Assembly (NCBI GenBank): GCA_003564735.1
Contig: PXEK01000095.1
Coordinates: 1-6,152 of the forward strand
Direction: 5' to 3'
Length of the DNA: 6,152 nucleotides
Source: Cryomorphaceae bacterium
GTDB taxonomy: Bacteria; Bacteroidota; Bacteroidia; Flavobacteriales_G; Salibacteraceae
The notes under the pieces are model-generated. The model did not search any database and was not told where the DNA came from. It saw nothing but the letters and a program-made list of their open reading frames with translations. Both the position numbers and the translations under genes were made by a program. Below are positions 1 to 4,939 of the stretch, piece by piece; the stretch's first letter is position 1; each line of letters opens with the position of its first letter.

Positions 1-14
1 ACAAAAATAGTTTG

Positions 15-24
15 TAATATTGCA
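15..24 (+). promoter_or_regulatory. Probable -7 promoter element for rplS
   Basis: TAATATTGCA matches the Bacteroidota -7 consensus TAnnTTTG(CA) with one mismatch. Transcription would begin near base 28-31, giving a leader of about 40 bases before the rplS ATG. The matching -33 element would lie at or before the left edge of the window, so it cannot be checked. Its presence suggests that rplS is transcribed on its own here, rather than only by read-through from an upstream gene. Confidence 0.4.
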
Positions 25-67
25 GGCTCGAAATAAGCAGAATATACACAGCTAAAGATATAACGTT

Positions 68-418
68 ATGAACCCGATAATCAAAGAAGTAACTAACGAA
101 ATCAGCCACACGAACGAACTACCCGAATTCAATGCGGGTGACACTATCAACGTTTCTTATAAGATTAAGGAAGGCGACAAAGAGCGTATTCAGGACTTTA
201 GAGGTGTTGTAATTCAGCGAAAAGGTTCGGGAGCCACCACCACATTTACGGTAAGAAAAATGTCAGGCTCTATTGGTGTGGAAAGAATTTTCCCTGCTTC
301 TTCACCTTTCATTGATGAAGTTAAGGTATTGAAGAGAGGTTCGGTTCGTAGAGCTCGAATTTATTACTTGAGAGAACGCACCGGAAAATCGGCACGTATC
401 AAAGAGCGCCGCAGATAA
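68..418 (+). CDS. rplS: 50S ribosomal protein L19
   Basis: This is ribosomal protein L19, a component of the large subunit at the interface with the small subunit. The 116-residue length is normal for the family. Family hallmarks are visible in order: the N-terminal helix, the GDTINV segment (about residues 24-29), the [15 protein letters not shown] segment (about 39-53), TFTVRK (59-64), GVERIFP (70-76), and the basic tail with [14 protein letters not shown] followed by GKSARIKE. The ATG at 68 is the natural start because the protein begins with the expected helix and a promoter-like element lies about 45 bases upstream. No clear Shine-Dalgarno sequence is seen, as is common in Bacteroidota. 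The rpsP-rimM-trmD genes that accompany rplS in many proteobacteria are not on its downstream side; the upstream side is outside the window. The gene ends at a hairpin terminator shared with the convergent response regulator gene. Confidence 0.98.
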   Translation: MNPIIKEVTNEISHTNELPEFNAGDTINVSYKIKEGDKERIQDFRGVVIQRKGSGATTTFTVRKMSGSIGVERIFPASSPFIDEVKVLKRGSVRRARIYYLRERTGKSARIKERRR

Positions 419-440
419 AATACAGCAAAGCATATTAATT

Positions 441-470
441 AAAAAAGCGCCCTATGAAGGCGCTTTTTTT
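441..470. terminator. Bidirectional intrinsic terminator between rplS and the response regulator
   Basis: A GC-rich stem, GCGCC (447-451) with GGCGC (459-463), closes a 7-base loop. It is flanked by six A residues on the left and seven T residues on the right. The A and T tracts extend the stem and provide a U run on either strand, so the hairpin can end both the rplS transcript and the convergent minus-strand transcript. It begins 22 bases after the rplS stop codon and ends three bases short of the response regulator's TGA stop codon. Confidence 0.9.
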
Positions 471-473
471 ATG

Positions 474-854
474 TCAACCCGCTGAGGCTTCCAAGCTTTC
501 GAGCAAATCAATTAACTCTACTTTATCAATAGGTTTTGACAAATACTCGTCAAAACCCATTTTTAAAAACTTTTCGCGGTCACCGTCTAAAGCATAAGCC
601 GTGGTGGCTACCACGGGCACATGGCTAAACTGCTTATCGGCTTTAGCTATTTTCAATAAATCAGCTCCGTCAACCTCAGCATCCCCTAAGTCCATATCCA
701 TCAAAACTGCAAAAAAATCATCGTTGCGCTTGAAAGCAACCTTCGCCTCCTCGGGGTTATAGGCAAATTCAGGTTCAAACTTGTCAGAAATGAGTTTTTT
801 GATAATGAAGGCATTCACCTTATCGTCCTCTACAACCAGTACCTTTTTCTTCAC
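474..854 (-). CDS. Single-domain response regulator (receiver domain only)
   Basis: A stand-alone CheY-like receiver of 126 residues with no output domain. Counting from the GTG start at 854, the signature residues are the acidic pocket in VVEDD (D10, D11), the phosphoacceptor D53 in LMDMDLG, the conserved threonine T85 in VVATTAYA and K107 in YLSKP. It is therefore predicted to accept phosphate from a histidine kinase or phosphotransfer protein and to act through protein-protein contacts, like CheY, DivK or Spo0F. Its closest resemblance by eye is to receivers of hybrid kinases. No kinase lies nearby, so the partner is unknown. The reading frame stays open to a TTG at 914. The GTG is preferred because it gives the canonical receiver start (M)KKKVLVVEDD and because a well-formed promoter lies inside the longer version. 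No Shine-Dalgarno sequence is evident. Confidence 0.92.
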   Translation of the reverse strand: MKKKVLVVEDDKVNAFIIKKLISDKFEPEFAYNPEEAKVAFKRNDDFFAVLMDMDLGDAEVDGADLLKIAKADKQFSHVPVVATTAYALDGDREKFLKMGFDEYLSKPIDKVELIDLLESLEASAG

Positions 855-882
855 TTTACAGGATTTTACTTGTGTTCGTTTA

Positions 883-915
883 CAAATGTAATTCAATCTG
901 CCACCTTCAAGCAAA
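883..915 (-). promoter_or_regulatory. Promoter of the response regulator gene (-33/-7, Bacteroidota type)
   Basis: Read on the minus strand, TTTG (915-912) is followed after 21 bases by TACATTTG (890-883), a perfect TAnnTTTG -7 element at normal spacing. Transcription would start near 877-875, about 20 bases before the GTG at 854. The element overlaps the only longer start, the TTG at 914, so that start could not be translated from this promoter. This promoter decides the start codon. Confidence 0.65.
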
Positions 916-1048
916 TAATATTTTCTTTTTTACTAAAACGCAATGTTTATTTTTAGGCTTTAGCCTTGTATCGGTTCTATAACAGGAAAAACATCAATTG
1001 TGTTTTTGAAAAAACACCGGTTTTACGAGGTGTAACGAAAAAATGTTT

Positions 1049-1056
1049 TTTATTTG
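1049..1056 (+). promoter_or_regulatory. Possible weak -7 element before the DUF2911 gene
   Basis: TTTATTTG is one mismatch from TAnnTTTG and lies 40 bases before the ATG at 1097. No TTG or TTTG is found at the expected distance upstream, and the region is T-rich, so this could be chance. If correct, transcription would begin near 1062 and the longer reading frame starting at 1043 would be excluded. Confidence 0.25.
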
Positions 1057-1096
1057 TGCTTTCAAAATAAAGAAATACGAACACTTTAACAATAGT

Positions 1097-1948
1097 ATGA
1101 TGAAAGTAACTAGAACAGTATTATTTGCATTTGCGTTATTATTCTCTTCAGCCGCTTTACAGGCTCAAGATCTCCCGCTTCCCAGTCCGAAAGCAGAAGT
1201 CAAACAAAATGTGGGCTTAACCGAAATCAGCGTGGTGTACCACCGCCCGGGTGTGAAAGACCGCAAAATATTTGGTGATTTAATTCCGTTTGATAAAATA
1301 TGGAGAACGGGCGCAAACAAAGCCACGGCGGTTTCATTCAACACACCGGTGAATATAGCCGGAAATGAAATTCCGGCCGGAACTTACTCGCTGTTCACCA
1401 TTCCCGGGAAAAAGGAGTGGAAGGTGATTTTAAACAGTGAAACCGAACTTTGGGGTACCGGAAATTATGAAGAGGCCAAGAATGTAGTCGAAATTTCTGT
1501 TAAGCCCGGAAAAACCGATCACGTTGAAAGCTTTTTAATTTGGTTTGATGCCGTTGAATCGGGTAAAACACACATGAAAATGGCTTGGGAACGCACGGTA
1601 ATTACCGTACCTATTGAGGTAGATTACTTAGAGCCGGCGGTAGCAAATATCGACAAAGAAATTGAAAAGACATCTTCTACGTTCAGACTTTACAACAATG
1701 CGGCTTCGTTTTATTTAGACAATAATTTAGATGCCGCTAAGGCTCTTGAGTACGCAAAACTATCTGTTGAAAACGAAAAGCGCTTTTGGAATATAAAAAC
1801 ACTCTCAGAGGCCTATGCGGCCAACGGCAAGTTTGATAAAGCGGTTGAAACAGCAGAAGAGTCGTTACGTCTTTCTCAAGAAGCGAATTACGACCCCTAC
1901 GTAAAAATGAATCAAGAGAATATTGCCAAGTGGAAAAAAGAACTTTAA
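1097..1948 (+). CDS. Secreted DUF2911-domain protein with TPR-like C-terminus
   Basis: A 283-residue exported protein. Residues 1-23 form a signal peptide: the basic MMKVTR start, a hydrophobic core, and a likely cleavage after the LQA at 21-23. Residues about 28-175 match the DUF2911 family by recognisable segments: the VSYHRPGVKDRKIFG-like stretch (here VVYHRPG at 46-52), IPFDKIWRTGANKAT (63-77), IPAGTYSLFTIPG (92-104) and WKVILN (108-113). The C-terminal 90 residues are helical and resemble one or two TPR units (Y207-LDNN, the AKALEYAKLSVE helix, then AYAANGKFDKAVETAEESL at 239-257). DUF2911 has no established biochemical function. Location is predicted to be periplasmic. The frame is open from an ATG at 1043, but that version adds 18 residues in front of the signal peptide, so one of the tandem ATGs at 1097 and 1100 is preferred. 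A terminator follows 24 bases after the stop, so it is probably monocistronic. Confidence 0.88.
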   Translation: MMKVTRTVLFAFALLFSSAALQAQDLPLPSPKAEVKQNVGLTEISVVYHRPGVKDRKIFGDLIPFDKIWRTGANKATAVSFNTPVNIAGNEIPAGTYSLFTIPGKKEWKVILNSETELWGTGNYEEAKNVVEISVKPGKTDHVESFLIWFDAVESGKTHMKMAWERTVITVPIEVDYLEPAVANIDKEIEKTSSTFRLYNNAASFYLDNNLDAAKALEYAKLSVENEKRFWNIKTLSEAYAANGKFDKAVETAEESLRLSQEANYDPYVKMNQENIAKWKKEL

Positions 1949-1971
1949 GAGTCCACTCATTTCTAAATGAT

Positions 1972-2001
1972 AAAAAGCCCCTCGCCGTTAGGGGCTTTTT
2001 T
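1972..2001 (+). terminator. Intrinsic terminator of the DUF2911 gene
   Basis: The stem GCCCCT (1977-1982) with AGGGGC (1990-1995) closes a 7-base loop. It is flanked by five A residues and followed by six T residues (1996-2001). It stands 24 bases after the DUF2911 stop codon and separates this transcript from yebC. Confidence 0.9.
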
Positions 2002-2015
2002 ATTGGTGTTTTCTT

Positions 2016-2023
2016 TAATTTTG
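2016..2023 (+). promoter_or_regulatory. Probable -7 promoter element for yebC
   Basis: TAATTTTG is a perfect match to TAnnTTTG. It lies just beyond the preceding terminator and about 85 bases before the yebC ATG. No TTG sits at the usual 17-23 base spacing upstream, where the terminator stem lies, so the -33 half is weak or absent. It implies a leader of about 80 bases containing the small hairpin-like sequence at 2072-2083. Confidence 0.4.
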
Positions 2024-2108
2024 TAGTTCTATTTTTTAACCGGAAATAAGCATTGACACGGTGCAGAGCTATCAGGGTTCTGACCAAAAACAATAAAAAA
2101 CAAGCGGT

Positions 2109-2870
2109 ATGGCAGGGCATAGTAAATGGGCGAACATAAAACATAGGAAAGGTGCACAAGACAAGAAGCGCGCTAAAATTTTTACGCGACTGATTAAAGA
2201 AATTAGTGTTGCGGTAAAGGAGGCCGGTCCCGATCCCGATTCAAACCCAAGGTTGCGATTGGCTATTCAAAATGCCAAGGGTGAAAATATGCCTAAGGAT
2301 ACCATTGAACGCGCCGTAAAAAAGGCGGCGGGAAGCGACGGCGAAAATTATTCAGAGGTTACTTTTGAGGGGTACTTGCCCAACGGTATTGCGGCATTCA
2401 TTGAGGCCACTACCGACAATAATAACCGCACGGTTTCCAATGTTAGGTCCATTTTCAATAAGTACGGCGGTTCGCTGGGCACCAACGGTTCACTGGAATT
2501 TATTTTTGATACAAAAGGGGTTTTTGTTATTGAAAAAGAACAAGTGGCCGATAGGGATTTGGAGGAGTTGGAAATGGAACTTATTGACGGCGGATTGGAA
2601 GAAATGGATAAAGAAGGCGAGGATGTTATCACGCTGTACACTTCATTTGACGATTTTGGCAACATGAATAGTACGCTGGAGGAGATGGGACTCACCGTAA
2701 AATCAGCAGATGTACAGCGCATACCCAACAATACCGAAACGTTAGATGTCGAAAAAGCCAAGCAGATTCTAAATGTGATTGAAAAATTTGAAGATGACGA
2801 CGATGTAAACCGCGTTTTTCACAACTTGGAACTCACCGCCGAAATTGCCGAGGCATTGGAAAATGAATAA
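2109..2870 (+). CDS. yebC: YebC/TACO1-family protein (YebC/PmpR)
   Basis: This 253-residue protein belongs to the YebC/PmpR family, the bacterial relatives of mitochondrial TACO1. The family signature opens the protein: MAGHSKWANIKHRK (1-14) with the following QDKKRAKIFTRLIKEI helix. It continues with NPRLRLAIQNAK (46-57), the MPKDTIERAVKK helix (61-72), and the YLPNGIAAFIEATTDNNNRT strand region (89-108). Length is typical. The family was long described as transcriptional regulators; work on TACO1 and bacterial YebC proteins points to a role on the ribosome, helping translation of difficult (proline-rich) sequences. No residue here separates those roles. The ATG at 2109 is fixed by the MAGHSKW start. 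RuvC, often adjacent in proteobacteria, is not seen here. The gene converges on the YkvA-family gene with a 68-base gap. Confidence 0.96.
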   Translation: MAGHSKWANIKHRKGAQDKKRAKIFTRLIKEISVAVKEAGPDPDSNPRLRLAIQNAKGENMPKDTIERAVKKAAGSDGENYSEVTFEGYLPNGIAAFIEATTDNNNRTVSNVRSIFNKYGGSLGTNGSLEFIFDTKGVFVIEKEQVADRDLEELEMELIDGGLEEMDKEGEDVITLYTSFDDFGNMNSTLEEMGLTVKSADVQRIPNNTETLDVEKAKQILNVIEKFEDDDDVNRVFHNLELTAEIAEALENE

Positions 2871-2918
2871 TCTTGCGGTTACCGGCTAAATCACACACAA
2901 AAGAAGACGCACATTAAA

Positions 2919-2949
2919 GGCAAAGGCTGATGAAGCTTTTAGCCTTGCC
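2919..2949. terminator. Weak hairpin between convergent yebC and ykvA-like genes
   Basis: GGCAAAGGCT (2919-2928) can pair with AGCCTTGCC (2941-2949) with one bulged A, around a 12-base loop. It overlaps the last codons of the minus-strand gene. There is no good U run on either side: the plus-strand side continues CCAAATAAA, and the minus-strand side continues with only TTTAATG. It may serve as an imperfect shared terminator for the two convergent genes. Confidence 0.35.
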
Positions 2950-3313
2950 CAAATAAACTGCGCGTTTTGTTCATGGCCATATCGCGAATTTTATCGCGCT
3001 TGTCTTCAGGCATATTTTTAAATATACGATACGTCGTAGCCAGAAGTATGGCTAAATCATCAGAGTAACCTATAAAAGGGGTAATATCGGGAACGGCGTC
3101 AAAAGGCGAAATGAAATAACCCAGCGCCGCAATAATCAAAACTTTTTCAGATCCATTGATTTTATTCCCCTTAAGTGCGATGTAAAGCTCCAATGCCGGC
3201 AGCAACACCTTGCGACCAATGGTTCTAAAATTAGTGGAAAGCTTGGACAAAAAACTTTTTTCAGAGTAATCATTCGCGTATTCTTCTTTGGGAACCGTTT
3301 TCATATCGTTCAT
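2939..3313 (-). CDS. YkvA family (DUF1232) small membrane protein
   Basis: A 124-residue protein of the DUF1232/YkvA family. The diagnostic core lies at residues about 58-90: a hydrophobic stretch ALGYFISPFD (63-72), then AVPDITPFIGYSDDLAIL (73-90), with the family's characteristic PxDxxPDxxPxxGxxDD pattern. A basic, helical N-terminal half (residues 20-50) precedes it, and a charged helical tail follows. The core is expected to associate with or cross the membrane. The function of this family is not established. The ATG at 3313 is used; an in-frame ATG at 3304 (Met4) is an equally plausible start. It lies 67 bases downstream of peptidase E on the same strand, so it may be co-transcribed with it, but the gap also contains promoter-like sequence. 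Confidence 0.85.
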   Translation of the reverse strand: MNDMKTVPKEEYANDYSEKSFLSKLSTNFRTIGRKVLLPALELYIALKGNKINGSEKVLIIAALGYFISPFDAVPDITPFIGYSDDLAILLATTYRIFKNMPEDKRDKIRDMAMNKTRSLFGQG

Positions 3314-3342
3314 TAAAATTCAATACTTTTACATACGGCAAA
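3312..3342 (-). repeat. 31-base upstream element, copy 1 (before the ykvA-like gene)
   Basis: Read on the minus strand this is TTTGCCGTAT, nine variable bases, then TTG, one base and ATTTTAAT, the last two bases merging into the ATG at 3313. The same layout occurs before cvpA (4853-4883). The two copies agree at 23 of 31 positions without gaps, and at 27 of 28 aligned positions if two 3-base gaps are allowed. It may be a promoter or regulator site shared by the two genes. Confidence 0.55.
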
Positions 3343-3346
3343 TCCT

Positions 3347-3380
3347 CAAAATTGTGCCGGTTTAAAAAAAGGGAAGTCAA
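3347..3380 (-). promoter_or_regulatory. Possible promoter for the ykvA-like gene
   Basis: On the minus strand, TTG (3380-3378) is followed after 23 bases by CAATTTTG (3354-3347), one mismatch from TAnnTTTG. Transcription from here would start near 3341, about 28 bases before the ATG at 3313. The match is imperfect and the spacing is at the upper limit, so read-through from peptidase E is an equally good explanation. Confidence 0.25.
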
Positions 3381-4130
3381 TTACCTTTTAACGGGAAGTT
3401 TAGGTTCTTTTTCACCCTCGAGTAAAAAGCTCAAGTCAGCATCGGGTTTTAATTCGCGCGGCGCCTTACCCTTTTCAAATAGCCTCACGCTTAAATCGCC
3501 ATAAATAGAAATTTTATTGCCGTATACCCTCAATGCTGTTCCCTCTCGTATTCCCACCACGGGCTGCGAATTGAAAAAATGGAACTCTGAAATACGCTGC
3601 TCGCGCGTTTCACCCATATGCGAACTTCCCTTTACGGGATCTAAGTAATGCGGATTGATATTAAAAGGCACCAATTGAAGCGCTTTAAACGCCGGAGGAT
3701 AAACAATGGGCATATCGTTGGTAGTAGAAATCGATAACCCGGCAATATTCGACCCCGCACTTGAACCCATGTACGGCTTTCCGCTTTTCACCGCACGATA
3801 AACGGGCGCTATATACCCCCTGTGATACAACTCATTAAGCAACACAAATGTATTCCCTCCACCGGTAAAAATACCATCGGCCCACACGCAAGCCTCCTCG
3901 GCACTTTTAAACCTGTGAGCTCCGCGCACCTCTATTCCCAACTCGTCAAAAACGCTTCGAGCTTTTCGTGTATAATCGGTATGCGTGATTCCTCCCGGGC
4001 GTGCGAACGGAATAAACAACAGCTTTTTACATCCCTCAAAATGTTGTTTCACCTCATCTTTAATATATTCCATATACGCGCTGCCGTGAACTTTAGAAGT
4101 ACTCACAATCAGCAGTTTTCTCTTTTCCAT
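3381..4130 (-). CDS. pepE: Peptidase E (alpha-aspartyl dipeptidase, family S51)
   Basis: A 249-residue cytoplasmic serine peptidase of family S51, expected to hydrolyse dipeptides with N-terminal aspartate (Asp-X). The catalytic residues are in place: nucleophile S124 in GSSAGSN, H161 in NPHYLD and E196 in REGTAL. Each is four residues later than S120, H157 and E192 of the Salmonella enzyme, as I recall its numbering. TGGGNTF (89-95) is the conserved glycine-rich turn and TTNDMPIV plus GETREQRI are further family segments. The residue before the nucleophile is Ser, where the enterobacterial enzyme has Trp. The C-terminus is about 20 residues longer than in Salmonella and rich in charge and proline. 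The frame is open to a TTG at 4163. The ATG at 4130 is preferred because MEKRKLLIVSTS gives the normal first strand and because a -7 element covers the TTG. Confidence 0.92.
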   Translation of the reverse strand: MEKRKLLIVSTSKVHGSAYMEYIKDEVKQHFEGCKKLLFIPFARPGGITHTDYTRKARSVFDELGIEVRGAHRFKSAEEACVWADGIFTGGGNTFVLLNELYHRGYIAPVYRAVKSGKPYMGSSAGSNIAGLSISTTNDMPIVYPPAFKALQLVPFNINPHYLDPVKGSSHMGETREQRISEFHFFNSQPVVGIREGTALRVYGNKISIYGDLSVRLFEKGKAPRELKPDADLSFLLEGEKEPKLPVKR

Positions 4131-4160
4131 AGTTGTTGAATTCAATTCTTTCAAAGGCTT

Positions 4161-4168
4161 CAAAGTTA
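4161..4168 (-). promoter_or_regulatory. Probable -7 promoter element for pepE
   Basis: On the minus strand this reads TAACTTTG, a perfect TAnnTTTG. Transcription would start near 4156-4153, about 25 bases before the ATG at 4130, and would exclude the alternative TTG start at 4163, which overlaps the element. The only TTTG upstream (4184-4181) is 12 bases away, too close for a normal -33, so the upstream half is unclear. The 11-base context CCTTAACTTTG is identical to the -7 region at 4901-4911. Confidence 0.5.
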
Positions 4169-4205
4169 AGGTATTTCAGCCAAAAAAACTATTGCCGTTG
4201 CTGTT

Positions 4206-4229
4206 TTGGTCAGAACCGGTTCCGACCAA
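4206..4229 (-). repeat. Inverted repeat upstream of pepE (operator or RNA hairpin)
   Basis: GGTCAGAACC (4208-4217) is followed directly by GGTTCCGACC (4218-4227), an inverted repeat with nine of ten positions matching. In minus-strand RNA the odd position becomes a G-U pair, so a 10-pair stem including the flanking UU/AA can form with a CCGG tetraloop. In plus-strand RNA it would be an A-C mismatch. No U run follows, so it is not a standard terminator for cvpA. It lies about 75-100 bases before the pepE ATG and upstream of the pepE -7 element. Confidence 0.6.
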
Positions 4230-4281
4230 GATCAAAGGGCACAAATAACATTCATAATTTCAGGGGTTCACCTAAAGTAAA

Positions 4282-4845
4282 TTAAGCCGGATGCGCCTCT
4301 TCGTTATGTTCGGGGAATAAGTCGATTTCATCTTTGAGGATTTCCAACTCTCTGAACCATTCCGAATCGGTGATGAAAGGCATAATGGTAGGGCCTAGTT
4401 TTGACAAATACGGATAAAAAAGGGAGTTATTACGCAGTTCGGGCGAGAGTAAGTTAAAAGTATCGCCGCCAAACGAATTGATAAACACAAATACAAAACT
4501 CAATATTACGGCACCTTTCATAAACGCAAAAAGTGCCCCCGCCAAACGGTTCAGAGTGCCCAACGCCGCCAGTTTTAAAATACGCTGTAACACTCGCGCC
4601 AAAAAATGAACACCCACTACCACCGAAACAAAAACTATAGCGAAAGCCAAAGCAGGTAAATAGGCTTTATCTATCTCGGTATATTCCAGCAAGTACCCCT
4701 CAACTTTTACGCTGAATTTCAATGCCAGCCAAATGCCGGCAATAAGCGCCACTATGGAGGCCAGCTCAATAACTAGCCCTTTAGCAAAGCCGCGTACCGC
4801 CAAAAAAAGAAGTATTATTCCTACAATTAAATCAATGTAATTCAT
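4282..4845 (-). CDS. CvpA family integral membrane protein
   Basis: A 187-residue inner-membrane protein of the CvpA (colicin V production) family. Four hydrophobic segments are visible at about residues 3-17, 24-44, 62-84 and 101-123. Family-typical features include the opening MNYIDLIVGIILLFLAVRGFAKG-like pattern (a D near residue 5, then RGFAKGL at 18-24) and LNRLAGALFAFMKGAVI (98-114), where the R-x-x-G and K-G positions are conserved. The C-terminal tail from about 125 is soluble and acidic. The molecular role of CvpA proteins is uncertain; the name comes from colicin V production in E. coli, and links to biofilm formation and envelope stress have been reported. The ATG at 4845 is supported by a promoter just upstream. 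It is transcribed away from the 127-residue gene and towards pepE, from which it is separated by 151 bases. Confidence 0.9.
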   Translation of the reverse strand: MNYIDLIVGIILLFLAVRGFAKGLVIELASIVALIAGIWLALKFSVKVEGYLLEYTEIDKAYLPALAFAIVFVSVVVGVHFLARVLQRILKLAALGTLNRLAGALFAFMKGAVILSFVFVFINSFGGDTFNLLSPELRNNSLFYPYLSKLGPTIMPFITDSEWFRELEILKDEIDLFPEHNEEAHPA

Positions 4846-4852
4846 TAGCCGA

Positions 4853-4883
4853 ATTAAAATCCAAATGTACTTTATACGGCAAA
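4853..4883 (-). repeat. 31-base upstream element, copy 2 (before cvpA)
   Basis: On the minus strand this reads TTTGCCGTAT, nine variable bases, then TTG, one base and ATTTTAAT, matching the layout before the ykvA-like gene at 3312-3342. Here the element contains the cvpA -7 sequence TACATTTG in its variable middle. It ends 8 bases before the cvpA ATG. Confidence 0.55.
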
Positions 4884-4894
4884 CCGATAAACAA
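4862..4894 (-). promoter_or_regulatory. Promoter of cvpA (Bacteroidota type)
   Basis: On the minus strand, TTG (4894-4892) is followed after 22 bases by TACATTTG (4869-4862), a perfect -7 element at acceptable spacing. Transcription would begin near 4855, about 10 bases before the ATG at 4845. It lies back to back with, and overlaps the upstream region of, the plus-strand promoter for the 127-residue gene. Confidence 0.55.
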
Positions 4895-4903
4895 TATTCG
4901 CCT

Positions 4904-4911
4904 TAACTTTG
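4904..4911 (+). promoter_or_regulatory. Probable -7 promoter element for the 127-residue gene operon
   Basis: TAACTTTG is a perfect TAnnTTTG. Transcription would start near 4916-4919, giving a leader of about 22 bases. No TTG is found 17-23 bases upstream, so a regulator may be needed or the -33 half is weak. The cvpA -33 lies directly upstream, so the two divergent promoters share about 50 bases. Confidence 0.5.
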
Positions 4912-4916
4912 TAAAC

Positions 4917-4928
4917 TCACAATTGTGA
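4917..4928. promoter_or_regulatory. Perfect 12-base palindrome at the predicted start of transcription
   Basis: TCACAATTGTGA is a perfect palindrome. It begins five bases after the -7 element of the 127-residue gene and ends 11 bases before its ATG. This is where a repressor would block initiation. No known regulator can be assigned from the sequence. Confidence 0.4.
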
Positions 4929-4939
4929 ATTAACACACC

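Noticed and set aside
955..966. Inverted repeat AGGCT-TT-AGCCT in the divergent region before the DUF2911 gene
   Set aside because: The 5-base arms with a 2-base gap are short, there is no T run, and it does not line up with a convincing promoter.
961..968. TAGCCTTG as a promoter -7 element for the DUF2911 gene
   Set aside because: It has one mismatch, no -33 partner and would give a leader of about 120 bases; it overlaps the small inverted repeat, so the match may be chance.
1014..1033. Possible hairpin ACACC...GGTGT before the DUF2911 gene
   Set aside because: A 5-pair stem with a 10-base loop is weak and has no sign of a riboswitch or terminator.
1737..2159. A 140-residue open frame on the minus strand
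   Set aside because: It overlaps the end of the DUF2911 gene, its terminator and the yebC start, and its translation shows no domain pattern.
2365..2667. A plus-strand open frame of 100 residues inside yebC
   Set aside because: It is out of frame within yebC and has no recognisable protein character.
2348..2761. A minus-strand open frame of 137 residues inside yebC
   Set aside because: It is serine-rich, lies wholly antisense to a well-supported family protein and looks like a codon-usage shadow.
3822..4139. A plus-strand open frame of 105 residues opposite pepE
   Set aside because: It is antisense to the pepE coding region, whose family match is strong, and shows no domain.
4282..4845. 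A bacteriocin (colicin V) system suggested by the CvpA name
   Set aside because: CvpA proteins are widespread and there is no bacteriocin precursor, exporter or immunity gene nearby.
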